Source of the DNA: JBBAGC01 sp964491265
GTDB taxonomy: Bacteria > Spirochaetota > UBA4802 > UBA5550
Length of the DNA: 64,000 nucleotides
Assembly (NCBI GenBank): GCA_964491265.1
Contig: CAZBFP010000011.1
Coordinates: 1 to 64,000, forward strand
Reading direction: 5' to 3'
The position numbers and the translations under genes are program-made. The notes beneath the pieces are model-generated. The model worked only from the letters and a program-made list of their open reading frames with translations, made no database searches and was not told the origin of the DNA. This document shows positions 32,302 through 41,271 of the stretch, piece by piece (position 1 is the first letter of the stretch; the number at the start of each line of letters is the position of its first letter).

Positions 32302-32694
32302 TTAAACTCTTCTTCTTTTTTTAGGCCTGCATCCATTGTGCGGAACCGGTGTAACATCTTTGATCGTTGATATGTTTAATCCGCTCTGAAACAGTGATCT
32401 CACAGCTGCTTCTCTGCCTATTCCAGGCCCTTTCACAAAGACTTCAATTGACTGAAGTCCGGCTGTTTCCATAGCTCTGTCTGCTGCAGATTTTGCTGCC
32501 ATCTGCGCTGCAAAAGGGGTTGATTTTCGTGATCCCTTAAACCCTTCCCCGCCTGCTGTGGCCCAGGAAATAACATTCCCCTGCATATCTGTTAATGTTA
32601 CGATTGTATTATTGTAAGTTGCCTGAATATATGCTTTACCAACGGGTATATTTTTTTTGTCCTTTTTTTTGTTCTTAACCCTTTTTTGTTTCAC
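32302..32694 (-). CDS. rpsK: 30S ribosomal protein S11
   Basis: 130 aa; platform protein of the small subunit. AYIQATYNNTIVTLTDMQGN and the C-terminal TPVPHNGCRPKKRRRV are signature segments. 12 bp after rpsM and 15 bp before rpsD. Confidence 0.98.
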   Translation of the reverse strand: MKQKRVKNKKKDKKNIPVGKAYIQATYNNTIVTLTDMQGNVISWATAGGEGFKGSRKSTPFAAQMAAKSAADRAMETAGLQSIEVFVKGPGIGREAAVRSLFQSGLNISTIKDVTPVPHNGCRPKKRRRV

Positions 32695-32706
32695 CTGAGA
32701 TACCTC

Positions 32707-33081
32707 TTATTTCTTTTTCTTGCTGGATATTGAAATTCTTCGGTTGCCTTTCCGGGTTCTGGCATTGTTTTTAGTATTCTGACCACGAACAGGTAAACCC
32801 CTTCTGTGCCTTATCCCGCGATAGCATCCTATATCCATAAGCCGCTTGATATTCATGGCGATCTCTGTTCTCAGATCACCTTCGACTTTCAGGCTTTGCT
32901 CAATAATTTTCCGGATATTCCCGATTTCCTCTTCACTAAGGTCTTTTACCCTTGTTTCGGGACTGATTCCTGAATCAGCAGTAATTTTTCTGGATGTTGA
33001 AGGCCCGATTCCATATATATATGTAAGCGCAACTTCCACCCTCTTGTTATTTGGTAAATCTACACCGGATATCCTTGCCAT
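32707..33081 (-). CDS. rpsM: 30S ribosomal protein S13
   Basis: 124 aa; head protein contacting the P-site tRNA through its basic tail. MARISGVDLPNNKRVEVALTYIYG at the start, the helix-hairpin-helix in the middle, and CYRGIRHRRGLPVRGQ near the end. Follows rpmJ. Confidence 0.98.
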   Translation of the reverse strand: MARISGVDLPNNKRVEVALTYIYGIGPSTSRKITADSGISPETRVKDLSEEEIGNIRKIIEQSLKVEGDLRTEIAMNIKRLMDIGCYRGIRHRRGLPVRGQNTKNNARTRKGNRRISISSKKKK

Positions 33082-33102
33082 AAATTCCTCTTATACTATG
33101 AA

Positions 33103-33237
33103 TTAATGTTTTTTGACAGTTCGAACTTTTTGTCTTTGTTTATGTCTCGGGTTCGTACATATAACCCTGAGAACACCATGTCTTTTAATAACTTTGCAGT
33201 CACTGCAAATTGTCTTTACAGATACCTTAACTTTCAT
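33103..33237 (-). CDS. rpmJ: 50S ribosomal protein L36, zinc-binding form
   Basis: 44 aa, a short gene read directly: MKVKVSVKTICSDCKVIKRH, then GVLRVICTNPRHKQRQKVRT and VKKH. Zinc ligands are Cys11, Cys14, Cys27 and His32 (CxxC...CxxxxH), the C+ paralogue. The tail VRTVKKH is a few residues longer than the usual 37-38. It lies between infA and rpsM, the normal spc/alpha junction. Confidence 0.95.
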   Translation of the reverse strand: MKVKVSVKTICSDCKVIKRHGVLRVICTNPRHKQRQKVRTVKKH

Positions 33238-33318
33238 AAATCATACCTCTAAGTTCAATCAAAAAGCCATATACTGATAACAGTATTCTTAAGTCAACTC
33301 TAATAAATTTCTCCGATG

Positions 33319-33537
33319 CTATTTAGACCGGTAAGTGATTCTGCCTCGTTTTAAATCGTACGGGGATAATTCCACTGTAACCTTGTCACCAGGTAAAATT
33401 CGAATATAGTGCATTCTCATTTTCCCGGAGATGTGAGCTAGAACAATGTGACCATTTTCAAGCTTAACTCTAAACATCGCATTCGGTAAGGGTTCAACTA
33501 CAACCCCTTCAACTTCAATTGGTTCTTCTTTACTCAT
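33319..33537 (-). CDS. infA: Translation initiation factor IF-1
   Basis: 72 aa, a single S1/OB domain: EGVVVEPLPNAMFRVKLENGH and HISGKMRMHYIRILPGDKVTVELSPYDLKRGRI are near-identical to the family. It lies between secY and rpmJ, without the adk and map genes often found there. Confidence 0.98.
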   Translation of the reverse strand: MSKEEPIEVEGVVVEPLPNAMFRVKLENGHIVLAHISGKMRMHYIRILPGDKVTVELSPYDLKRGRITYRSK

Positions 33538-33574
33538 ATATTCTACACAAAATCCTTTTAATTAAATACAGTAT

Positions 33575-34915
33575 TTAGAATCTTCCCTGGATTCTCTTTT
33601 TTTTACCGAGAAAACCGTCATAATGCCTCATGAGAAGCTGAGATTCGATCTGCTTCAGCGTATCAAGTGTTACACCCACGATAATGAGCAGGGATGTACC
33701 TCCAAATAGATAAGCCATCTCAGCAGGTACCTGCTCCGGCCATATCCTGATAATAAAATCGGGAATAACAGCAATTGAAGCAAGAAAAATTGATCCGGAA
33801 AGTGTCAGCCTGTTGAGTATACCTGTTAAATATTCCGAAGTATTCTGACCCGGCCTGATTCCTGGAATGAATCCGCCATATTTTTTAAGATTCTCTGCAA
33901 TATCAGCCGGATTAAACCGGAGCGAAGTGTAAAAAAAGCAGAAGAAAATTACCAGTAAAGCGTATAATACCATATATGGAAGCTGACCGTGAGAAAGCCA
34001 ATACTGCATTTTGTTTAAATACTCATTGCTGCTTACTCCCACCATTCTTATCATTTGTGACGGGAATACAATTATAGCTGAAGCGAAAATAATAGGAATA
34101 ACACCAGCCGCATTCACCCTTAAAGGGATGAATTGTGTAGTCCTCTGCGTAGCAGCGCCTCCGGCCATTCTTTTGCCGTACTGAACCGGGATTCTTCTGG
34201 TCCCGAGAGTAAGAAGTATACATGCAGCAATTACACCCAGGAAAATGCATATTAAAATAATACCAACAATCGGCTCACCTGTCTGACCGATTCTCTTCAT
34301 TGTTGCAACTGTGGCCTGAGGCATCTGTACAACAATACCGGCCATAATTATCAGGGAAATACCGTTTCCAATCCCTCTTTCTGTAATCTGTTCACCAAAC
34401 CACATTAAAACCATTGTCCCTGTTACAATAGCAAGAACTGCAATCATAACAAACCCTATACCGCTGCCATCCGGTACAACTGTTGCACCTGTGCTTGTCC
34501 TCATTGACTTCATCCAGAAAGTAATACCAAGTCCCTGAATTGTACAAAGAAATACTGTGCCGTATTTAGTATATTGACTCAGTTTTTTCTGACCTTCAGC
34601 CCCTTCTTTAGAAAGCTCATCAAGATGAGGGATTACTACTTTTAGCAGGTCAATTATAATAGATGCAGATATATAAGGCATAATGCCCAGTGCAAAAATA
34701 GTAAAACGCTTTAGCGCACCCCCTGCAAAGAGGTCAAAAAAATCGAGGAGACCTGCTGTTTCAGCTTCGGTAAAATAATCCTTTAATGCTTCAACATTTA
34801 TCCCCGGTATAGGGATATGTGCTCCAATTCTATATACTACTAATACAAAAAGGGTAAAGATTACCCTTCTCCTCAAATCAGGTATTTTAAATATATTAAC
34901 CAGTGCACTTGACAT
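33575..34915 (-). CDS. secY: Protein translocase subunit SecY
   Basis: 446 aa, ten transmembrane helices, the pore of the Sec translocon with SecE (at 59847) and SecG. Recognised by RIGAHIPIPGIN, the plug/helix 2 region DLFAGGALKRFTIFALGIMPYISASII, and FNPADIAENLKKYGGFIPGIRPG in the sixth to eighth helices. 21 bp after rplO, as in the spc operon. Confidence 0.97.
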   Translation of the reverse strand: MSSALVNIFKIPDLRRRVIFTLFVLVVYRIGAHIPIPGINVEALKDYFTEAETAGLLDFFDLFAGGALKRFTIFALGIMPYISASIIIDLLKVVIPHLDELSKEGAEGQKKLSQYTKYGTVFLCTIQGLGITFWMKSMRTSTGATVVPDGSGIGFVMIAVLAIVTGTMVLMWFGEQITERGIGNGISLIIMAGIVVQMPQATVATMKRIGQTGEPIVGIILICIFLGVIAACILLTLGTRRIPVQYGKRMAGGAATQRTTQFIPLRVNAAGVIPIIFASAIIVFPSQMIRMVGVSSNEYLNKMQYWLSHGQLPYMVLYALLVIFFCFFYTSLRFNPADIAENLKKYGGFIPGIRPGQNTSEYLTGILNRLTLSGSIFLASIAVIPDFIIRIWPEQVPAEMAYLFGGTSLLIIVGVTLDTLKQIESQLLMRHYDGFLGKKKRIQGRF

Positions 34916-34936
34916 TAAATTGTCCTGTTCATTTTT

Positions 34937-35386
34937 TTAATTTGCTGCTTTTGGTCTGAGAATTGTTTCTCCACCGGCATTTTTTATCTTATCCATAGCA
35001 CCTGTTGAAAAAGCATCTGCTGTAATCTTTACAGAAACTTTAATATCACCATTGCCTAGAATTTTAACAGGCTTATCTGCTTTATCAATAAGTCCAGCTT
35101 TACATAGAATAGCCGGGTTAATTTCAGCTAAATTCAGTTTCTCAATCTGAGAAACATTTACAAGCTGAAACTCTTTCTTAAAGATATTATTAAAACCCCT
35201 TTTCGGGATTCGTCTCTGAAGAGGCATCTGACCACCCTCAAACCAAGGCTTTTTTCCGCTCCCTGAACGGCTGAGCTGACCTTTATGTCCGCGACATGAT
35301 GTTTTCCCATGTCCTGAAGATGGACCTATGCCGACTCTTTTTCTGCGTTTAATTGAATCAGGCTTTTTAATTGTATATTGTTCCAT
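34937..35386 (-). CDS. rplO: 50S ribosomal protein L15
   Basis: 149 aa; large-subunit assembly protein. Basic Gly-rich N-terminus (GPSSGHGKTSCRGHKGQLSRSG) and the FEGGQMPLQRRIPKRGF motif. Precedes secY. Confidence 0.97.
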   Translation of the reverse strand: MEQYTIKKPDSIKRRKRVGIGPSSGHGKTSCRGHKGQLSRSGSGKKPWFEGGQMPLQRRIPKRGFNNIFKKEFQLVNVSQIEKLNLAEINPAILCKAGLIDKADKPVKILGNGDIKVSVKITADAFSTGAMDKIKNAGGETILRPKAAN

Positions 35387-35404
35387 TTTATTTCTCTCTG
35401 GAGC

Positions 35405-35593
35405 TTATGAATTAATTTCTTTTACTTCAACGAGATGCTGAACTTTATTTATCATTCCCCGTACAACCGGATTATCAGCATGTTCCCTAACAGCATTGAT
35501 TTTTCTCAATCCCAGTGCTCTTAGTGTATCCCTCTGCTTCGGGAGAACTCCTATACTGCTTCTTTTCTGTGTTACAACCAGTTTAATAGCCAT
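35405..35593 (-). CDS. rpmD: 50S ribosomal protein L30
   Basis: 62 aa, typical length. KLVVTQKRSSIGVLPKQRDTLRALGLRK is the family signature. It lies between rpsE (6 bp) and rplO (18 bp). Confidence 0.96.
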   Translation of the reverse strand: MAIKLVVTQKRSSIGVLPKQRDTLRALGLRKINAVREHADNPVVRGMINKVQHLVEVKEINS

Positions 35594-35599
35594 TTTAAA

Positions 35600-36112
35600 T
35601 TACTCCCAAAGTTTTGAAATCGAAACTTCTCTTATCTGGGCTGTTTCCCTTAAGCTTCTAAGCTGTTTTAAACCGTCAAGAGTAGCTTTTACAATATTTA
35701 TCGGGTTCCTGGAACCCTGAGCCTTTGTAAGTATATCAGAAATACCTGCTTTTTCAATAACTGCTCTTACTGATGCGCCGGCAATTATTCCTGTTCCCGG
35801 TGCTGCCGGTTTAAGAATAACCTTCGCAGATTTGAACTTCCCCACTACTTCATGTGGTATTGTATTTTTATTGATATTTACTTTAAATACATTCTTTTTT
35901 GCATCTTCTTTACTTTTGTCAATTGCATCGGGAACTTCATTTGCTTTCCCGAATCCAACACCGACATGTCCGTCACTGTCTCCTACTACTGACAAGGCAT
36001 TAAAGGAAAATCTTCTTCCCCCTTTTACTACTTTTGCTACACGGTTAATTGTAACAACCTTATCAGAAAGTTCAATCCCTTCAACATGAGCTTTTTTGCG
36101 CTTTATTTTCAT
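35600..36112 (-). CDS. rpsE: 30S ribosomal protein S5
   Basis: 170 aa. The double-stranded-RNA-binding N-terminal domain (DKVVTINRVAKVVKGGRRFSFNALSVVGD) contains the residues where spectinomycin-resistance changes occur (KVVKGG intact). Contributes to decoding accuracy. spc-operon position. Confidence 0.98.
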   Translation of the reverse strand: MKIKRKKAHVEGIELSDKVVTINRVAKVVKGGRRFSFNALSVVGDSDGHVGVGFGKANEVPDAIDKSKEDAKKNVFKVNINKNTIPHEVVGKFKSAKVILKPAAPGTGIIAGASVRAVIEKAGISDILTKAQGSRNPINIVKATLDGLKQLRSLRETAQIREVSISKLWE

Positions 36113-36121
36113 GGTATACTC

Positions 36122-36487
36122 CTAAAACTCCAATCCATTTTCGCGGGCTGAATCCGCAAAAGCTTTAATTTTTCCGTGGTAAAGATAACCATTTCTATCA
36201 AAAACTACAGTTGAAACTCCCTGTGCCTTTGCTTTTTCTGCCAGAAGTTTGCCAAGAGTTTTGGCAGACTCTATATTACCTTTATTTTTATCAAGAGGGA
36301 ATTCTTTAGATAGAGTGGAAAATGCCACTATTGTATGTCCCTTCTGATCATCAATAATCTGAGCATAGAAATTTTTGTTAGATTTAGAAATACAGAGACG
36401 TAGTTTTGTAGGATCTTTTCTGATCTTATTCTTTACGCTCAATCTTCTCCTGGTAAACCTTTTCTTTTTTAATGCTAATCTATCCAT
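36122..36487 (-). CDS. rplR: 50S ribosomal protein L18
   Basis: 121 aa; binds 5S rRNA with L5 and L25. RLRLCISKSNKNFYAQIIDD-like core and the end YLYHGKIKAFADSARENGLEF are characteristic. Two bases after rplF. Confidence 0.97.
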   Translation of the reverse strand: MDRLALKKKRFTRRRLSVKNKIRKDPTKLRLCISKSNKNFYAQIIDDQKGHTIVAFSTLSKEFPLDKNKGNIESAKTLGKLLAEKAKAQGVSTVVFDRNGYLYHGKIKAFADSARENGLEF

Positions 36488-36489
36488 TG

Positions 36490-37029
36490 TTATTTACCTG
36501 TCTTGCCTGCTTTTTTCCTGACCAGCTCATTCTTATACCTGATTCCCTTACCCTTATAAGGTTCAGGTGGACGTAGTTTCCTTATATTAGCTGCAACCTG
36601 TCCAACAAGTTCTTTATTTCTACCCTTTACTCTGAATTTTGTTGCCTCAGCAACTTCAAGAGTTATACCATCAGGAGCTTTAAAAACTATGGGGTGTGAA
36701 TAACCAAGCTGGAACTGAATATCCTGACCCTGCTGAATCGCTCTGTAACCTACACCAACTATTTCCAGTTCTTTAACAAATCCAGTTGAAACACCAACTA
36801 CCATATTATTTATCAGTGTTCTGGAAAGCCCATGATAAGCCCTCTGCTGCTTGTCTTCTTCATTCTCAATTACAACATTAAGAATATCAGATTCAAGTTG
36901 TACATTTACTCCATCAAGCAGTGTAAGCTTATTTTCACCAAGAGGTCCTTTTACAGTAATATTACGAGCAGCAATATCAACTGTTACTCCCCCGGGAATA
37001 TTTATTGGTTGTTTCCCTATTCTAGACAT
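36490..37029 (-). CDS. rplF: 50S ribosomal protein L6
   Basis: 179 aa; two homologous RNA-binding domains near the factor-binding site. MSRIGKQPINIPGGVTVDI and RKLRPPEPYKGKGIRYKNE are signatures. Confidence 0.98.
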   Translation of the reverse strand: MSRIGKQPINIPGGVTVDIAARNITVKGPLGENKLTLLDGVNVQLESDILNVVIENEEDKQQRAYHGLSRTLINNMVVGVSTGFVKELEIVGVGYRAIQQGQDIQFQLGYSHPIVFKAPDGITLEVAEATKFRVKGRNKELVGQVAANIRKLRPPEPYKGKGIRYKNELVRKKAGKTGK

Positions 37030-37047
37030 ATCTATTCACTCTTCCAA

Positions 37048-37449
37048 TTACGAAATTTCACACAAAACTTCGCCGCCAACGTTCAACTTTTTTGCGGCCT
37101 TATTTGTTATTACACCTTTTGGTGTTGATAATATCCAGATTCCAATATTGTTATAAACAGGTTTAAGATCAGAAGCTCCGTAGTATACTCTTCTTCCAGG
37201 CTTGCTTATTCTTTTTAAAGTAAGCAGGGCCGGTTTATTCTCTTCACCATATTTAAGATATATTCGCAATAATTTCTGTTTATTATCTTCGATCAGTTTA
37301 AAGTTTTTTATAAAACCTTCATCTTTCAAAATTTTAGCTATTCCCACTTTTAATTTTGAAGATGGTATATCAACCTTTAAATGCTCCGCCTTTACGGCAT
37401 TCCTTACTCTGGTTAACATATCTGCGATTGGATCACTAATTGCACTCAT
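37048..37449 (-). CDS. rpsH: 30S ribosomal protein S8
   Basis: 133 aa; central-domain primary binder and, in E. coli, translational repressor of the spc operon. DPIADMLTRVRNAVKAEH and LSTPKGVITNKAAKKLNVGGEVLCEIS are typical. Confidence 0.98.
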   Translation of the reverse strand: MSAISDPIADMLTRVRNAVKAEHLKVDIPSSKLKVGIAKILKDEGFIKNFKLIEDNKQKLLRIYLKYGEENKPALLTLKRISKPGRRVYYGASDLKPVYNNIGIWILSTPKGVITNKAAKKLNVGGEVLCEIS

Positions 37450-37476
37450 GTTTCAACCACTCTCCACTTATTATTT

Positions 37477-37662
37477 CTACCATGATGACTTTGTTACGCC
37501 GGGTAATTTACCTTCACTGGCAAGCTTCCGGAAGCATATTCTACACATATCAAATCTTCTCAAATAGCCTCTAGGTCTGCCGCATATTGCGCATCTGTTA
37601 TGATCTCTGACCTTAAACTTTCCGCCCCTTTTATGCTTGGCTATTGTACTTGTTTTTGCCAT
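37477..37662 (-). CDS. rpsN: 30S ribosomal protein S14, zinc-binding (type Z)
   Basis: 61 aa, the short zinc form: CAICGRPRGYLRRFDMCRICF supplies four cysteines (CxxC...CxxC). Longer zinc-free S14 is about 100 aa. Between rplE (5 bp) and rpsH. Confidence 0.97.
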   Translation of the reverse strand: MAKTSTIAKHKRGGKFKVRDHNRCAICGRPRGYLRRFDMCRICFRKLASEGKLPGVTKSSW

Positions 37663-37667
37663 ACTAT

Positions 37668-38216
37668 TTACCCCTGTTCTTTAAACGGCATTTTGAATTC
37701 TTTAAGGAGAGCATAAGCTTCCTCTTTACTATCAGCAGAAGTAACTATCGTTATATTTATGCCGTGTATTTTTTCTGTTTTATCAAAATTTATCTCAGGA
37801 AAAATTATCTGCTCTCTGATAGAGAAATTATAATTACCATTTGTATCAAAGGATTTTCCTGAAATACCCTTAAAATCCCTGACTCTGGGGAGAGCAATAT
37901 TGATCAGCCTGTCAAGAAATTCGTACATCTTTTCGCCGCGTAGTGTTACCCTGCAGCCCACATCATATCCTTCCCTGATTTTGAAATTGGCAATAGATTT
38001 CCTTGCAACAGTCTTTACAGCTTTCTGCCCTGTAATGGTTGTAAGTTCTTCAATAACAGATTTCAAATAGTTCGCATTGGAATGAGCATCGCCCATACCT
38101 ACATTGAGAACTATTTTCTCAAGTTTGGGAACCTGCATAACAGTTGAATAACTAAACTGTTCCATGAGGCTCTTCTTATATTTATTGTTATACTCTTCTT
38201 TTAATCTTGCCTGCAT
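37668..38216 (-). CDS. rplE: 50S ribosomal protein L5
   Basis: 182 aa; 5S rRNA-binding protein contacting the P-site tRNA. MQARLKEEYNNKYKKSLMEQ start and GREQIIFPEI-like region (SIREQIIFPEINFDK). I use the ATG at 38216 with AAAGG upstream rather than the TTG at 38222. Confidence 0.97.
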   Translation of the reverse strand: MQARLKEEYNNKYKKSLMEQFSYSTVMQVPKLEKIVLNVGMGDAHSNANYLKSVIEELTTITGQKAVKTVARKSIANFKIREGYDVGCRVTLRGEKMYEFLDRLINIALPRVRDFKGISGKSFDTNGNYNFSIREQIIFPEINFDKTEKIHGINITIVTSADSKEEAYALLKEFKMPFKEQG

Positions 38217-38227
38217 AACCAATACCT

Positions 38228-38569
38228 TTATTTATCTAAGCTCTTACCGCAGCTTCTGCATACTCTTGCCTTGGTTTTATCTTTCAGTTCTATTCCTACT
38301 CTTACGCCTTTCTTGCACTTATCACAAAAATACATTGCATTTGATATATGAATAGGGAATTCAAGGGTTACAACGCCGCCCTTTGGATTTTCCTGGGAAG
38401 GTTTCAAAAACTTTGATCTTTTATTAACACCTTCAACTACTATACGTGCTTTTGTACGATCAAGCTTTAATACTTTGCCCCTTTTCCCTCTATCAGAACC
38501 GCCCATGATAACAACATTATCATTGACTTTCAATTTCGTACCGATCTTGTCAACATTCGAATTTTTCAT
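38228..38569 (-). CDS. rplX: 50S ribosomal protein L24 with zinc-ribbon-like tail
   Basis: 113 aa. The KOW domain (KLKVNDNVVIMGGSDRGKRGKVLK) initiates 50S assembly. The C-terminal part has CDKC and CRSC, a four-cysteine ribbon seen in many but not all L24 proteins. Confidence 0.97.
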   Translation of the reverse strand: MKNSNVDKIGTKLKVNDNVVIMGGSDRGKRGKVLKLDRTKARIVVEGVNKRSKFLKPSQENPKGGVVTLEFPIHISNAMYFCDKCKKGVRVGIELKDKTKARVCRSCGKSLDK

Positions 38570-38584
38570 TTTACTAAATCCTCT

Positions 38585-38977
38585 TTATAGAACTTCAGGT
38601 GCCAATGATACAATTTTAAGGAAGTTTTTATCCCTTAATTCCCTGGCTACAGGTCCGAAAATCCTTGAACCTTTAGGCTCATTCTTAGCATCAATGATAG
38701 CTACTGCATTATCATCAAATTTTATATATGAGCCGTCTTTTCTTCTTACAGCTTTTTTAGTTCTTACTACAACTGCTTTTAATACTGCTTTTGTATGAAC
38801 TTTTTTACCTGTAGAATCTTTTAAGCCATAGGAAGGCTGAGAGTCTTTTACTGCAACAACTATAATATCTCCAACAGATGCGTATCTTCTTTTTGATCCG
38901 CCCAGTACCTTTATGCACTGTACTTTCTTAACGCCGCTGTTATCTGCCACTTCTAGCATAGTCTGGACTTGTATCAT
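38585..38977 (-). CDS. rplN: 50S ribosomal protein L14 with an 8-residue insertion
   Basis: 130 aa against the near-invariant 122-123. The core is intact (MIQVQTMLEVADNSGVKKVQ; FGPVARELRDKNFLKIVSLAPEVL). The extra residues lie in SYGLKDSTGKKVHTKA (about 49-64), where E. coli has RGKVKKGD. This loop faces the subunit interface and GTPase side in known ribosomes. Confidence 0.97.
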   Translation of the reverse strand: MIQVQTMLEVADNSGVKKVQCIKVLGGSKRRYASVGDIIVVAVKDSQPSYGLKDSTGKKVHTKAVLKAVVVRTKKAVRRKDGSYIKFDDNAVAIIDAKNEPKGSRIFGPVARELRDKNFLKIVSLAPEVL

Positions 38978-38987
38978 GACTAATCCC

Positions 38988-39239
38988 CTATTTCACTTTC
39001 TCTATTATTTCAATCAATCTGTATCTTTTTTCTTTAGATAATGGTCTTGATTCTTCAACCTTTACAACATCTCCAATCGAACACTCATTCTTTTCATCAT
39101 GACCTTTAATCTTTTTAGTTCTTCTTACAGATTTTTTGTAAAGTGAATGCATTACAAGATTTTCAATTTCGACAACTATTGTCTTATCCATTTTATTGCT
39201 TACTACTTTACCTATGAGTTGCTTCCTGTTGGACATCAT
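38988..39239 (-). CDS. rpsQ: 30S ribosomal protein S17
   Basis: 83 aa OB-fold primary rRNA binder. RKQLIGKVVSNKMDKTIVVEIE and CSIGDVVKVEESRPLSKEKRY are signatures. S10-operon tail, after rpmC. Confidence 0.97.
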   Translation of the reverse strand: MMSNRKQLIGKVVSNKMDKTIVVEIENLVMHSLYKKSVRRTKKIKGHDEKNECSIGDVVKVEESRPLSKEKRYRLIEIIEKVK

Positions 39240-39262
39240 TTCACTTCATCTCCGCTTTAAGT

Positions 39263-39469
39263 TTAACCCCTCGGGTTCCTTATACCAAGCACATATTCCT
39301 GCTTTATTGTATGAATACGTGCTATATGTTTTTTCAATTCACTGATTCTTTTTGGATTATCCACTTTACTTGTAACGGATCTGAATCTTTCCTTTCTGAG
39401 TTCCTCTTTAGAATCAGTAAGGCTTTTATTCAATTCGTCATTAGTCAGTTCTTCCAGTTTTCCTTTCAT
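39263..39469 (-). CDS. rpmC: 50S ribosomal protein L29
   Basis: 68 aa, two-helix protein at the exit tunnel, docking site for trigger factor and SRP. ELRKERFRSVTSKVDNPKRISELKKHIARI is the family pattern. Confidence 0.95.
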   Translation of the reverse strand: MKGKLEELTNDELNKSLTDSKEELRKERFRSVTSKVDNPKRISELKKHIARIHTIKQEYVLGIRNPRG

Positions 39470-39499
39470 CTTAGGCCTCTGAATTTATACACTTTCACT

Positions 39500-39910
39500 T
39501 TATTTTTCTATCGCTACTATTCTGGTTTTAAGAGGAAGTTTGTTTGAGGCGCTTTTGAGGGCTTCTCTTGCAAGTTCTTCATCAACACCAGCTATTTCAA
39601 ACAGAATTCTTCCAGGTAATACTCTTGCTACAAATCCTTCAGGATTTCCTTTACCTTTACCCATTCGGGTTTCTGCTGCTTTTTTAGTAAAAGGGAAATC
39701 AGGGAAAATTCTTATCCAGAGCTTCCCGCCTCTTTTTACTTTCCTTGTTATTGCTACCCGCGCGGATTCGATCTGCCTGCTTGTTATCTTTGCAGATTCA
39801 ACTGCCTTAAGACCATACTCACCAAAAGAAACCTTGGCTCCATTCTGTGCAGTGCCATTCATCCTGCCGCGCATCACCTTTCTGTGTTTAACTCTTTTTG
39901 GCATTAACAT
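39500..39910 (-). CDS. rplP: 50S ribosomal protein L16
   Basis: 136 aa; orders the A-site tRNA elbow. MLMPKRVKHRKVMRGRMNGTA start and GKGKGNPEGFVARVLPGRILFEI. The start ATG (39910) has GGGTG upstream. Confidence 0.98.
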   Translation of the reverse strand: MLMPKRVKHRKVMRGRMNGTAQNGAKVSFGEYGLKAVESAKITSRQIESARVAITRKVKRGGKLWIRIFPDFPFTKKAAETRMGKGKGNPEGFVARVLPGRILFEIAGVDEELAREALKSASNKLPLKTRIVAIEK

Positions 39911-39928
39911 AGTAATTCACCCTTCGTC

Positions 39929-40609
39929 TTATCTGGTCTTTCTTTTAACAGAATACCGGTCTTCATCTTCGCTCTGATCTTTCGAAAGCACGTCGCCATT
40001 ATAAAGCCATACTTTTACACCAATCAAACCAAAAGTTGTCAGAGCTTCAGCAAAACCGTAGTCAATATCAGCTCTCAATGTATGAAGCGGTACTCGCCCG
40101 TCTTTATAGATTTCAGTTCTAGCCATTTCAGCATTATTCAGTCGCCCTGATATCATGATCTTGATCCCAAGTGTTCCGCTTCTCATGGCATTTGTTATTG
40201 CCTGCTTTACAGCTCGTCTGTAGGGGAACCTGTTCTCAATCTGTGCAGCAATCTGTTCCGCTATCAATTTTGAATTTCTTTCAGGCTTCTTAACTTCAAT
40301 TATATTTATATAGACAGTTTTTGATGCAATCTTCTGGAGCTGATTTTTTAAGTCTTCTATGTCAGCCCCTTTCTTTCCAATCAGTACGCCGGGTCTTGCG
40401 GCATTTATGTTAACATTTACTCTATCCGGGAACCTTTCAATACAAACTCTCGATATTCCAGCGCTCTTCTTTTCTTTTTCGATAAAACTTTTTATCTTAA
40501 GATCCTCATGAATGTTTCTGGAATATTCTTTTTTTTCACCGTACCAGATAGAATCCCAGGTGCGGTTTATCTTTAATCTAATTCCTATTGGATTTACCTT
40601 CTGACCCAT
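39929..40609 (-). CDS. rpsC: 30S ribosomal protein S3
   Basis: 226 aa; mRNA entry helicase protein with a KH domain (RPGVLIGKKGADIEDLKNQL) and the C-terminal S3 domain (SGRLNNAEMARTEIYKDGRVPLHTLRADIDYGFAEA, cited from about residues 155-190). Confidence 0.98.
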   Translation of the reverse strand: MGQKVNPIGIRLKINRTWDSIWYGEKKEYSRNIHEDLKIKSFIEKEKKSAGISRVCIERFPDRVNVNINAARPGVLIGKKGADIEDLKNQLQKIASKTVYINIIEVKKPERNSKLIAEQIAAQIENRFPYRRAVKQAITNAMRSGTLGIKIMISGRLNNAEMARTEIYKDGRVPLHTLRADIDYGFAEALTTFGLIGVKVWLYNGDVLSKDQSEDEDRYSVKRKTR

Positions 40610-40631
40610 TTGATCTTCCCTTTATTCCTAA

Positions 40632-40970
40632 TTAATTTTCATCAGACAATACTACGGTGATAGTACTTGTCCTTTTTTTGATTCTTCCAGCCCGGCCCCT
40701 TGCTCTTGCCATAAATCTCTTAAGAGTAGGACCTTCATCAACCGCAATCTTTGTTATATATAATGATTCTTCCAGTAAATCAGGGTTATGATACTTGGCG
40801 TTTGCGCCTGCTGAATAAAGAACCTTTAATACTATCCTGGCACCTTTCCTGTGCATATGCTTCAATACATCTATGGCTTCAGGAAAAGAATATCCTTTTA
40901 TCTCATTTGTTACAAGTCGTACTTTTGATGCAGAGATTCTATTATATTTGGATACCGCTGATGCTTCCAT
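40632..40970 (-). CDS. rplV: 50S ribosomal protein L22
   Basis: 112 aa; exit-tunnel protein. RISASKVRLVTNEIKGY and the hairpin tip region FMARARGRAGRIKKRTS, the loop that lines the tunnel and meets macrolides. Confidence 0.98.
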   Translation of the reverse strand: MEASAVSKYNRISASKVRLVTNEIKGYSFPEAIDVLKHMHRKGARIVLKVLYSAGANAKYHNPDLLEESLYITKIAVDEGPTLKRFMARARGRAGRIKKRTSTITVVLSDEN

Positions 40971-40982
40971 TATTATTCCTCT

Positions 40983-41270
40983 TTACTTTTTCTTCTTTGC
41001 CACTTTATCATCTTTACTGGTATGCCCGCGATATGTTCTTGTCGGCGAAAATTCACCAAGCTTATGACCTATCATATTCTCTGAAACATAAACCGGTATA
41101 AAAGTCTTTCCGTTATGAACCATTAGTGTATGGCCAATCATCTCCGGGAATATTGTTGATCTTCTGGACCATGTTTTGAGCGCTTTACGGCTATTTGAAA
41201 GATTCATTCCTTCAACTTTTTTTAATAACTTAGGATCTACATATGGTCCTTTTTTTACCGATCTTCCCAT
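40983..41270 (-). CDS. rpsS: 30S ribosomal protein S19
   Basis: 95 aa; head protein. MGRSVKKGPYVDPKLLKKVE and GHKLGEFSPTRTYRGH are signatures. One base after rplB. Confidence 0.98.
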   Translation of the reverse strand: MGRSVKKGPYVDPKLLKKVEGMNLSNSRKALKTWSRRSTIFPEMIGHTLMVHNGKTFIPVYVSENMIGHKLGEFSPTRTYRGHTSKDDKVAKKKK

Positions 41271-41271
41271 A

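Noticed and set aside
33238..33318. Possible adk or map between secY and infA
   Set aside because: The gaps are too short (80 bp or less) and contain no such sequence.
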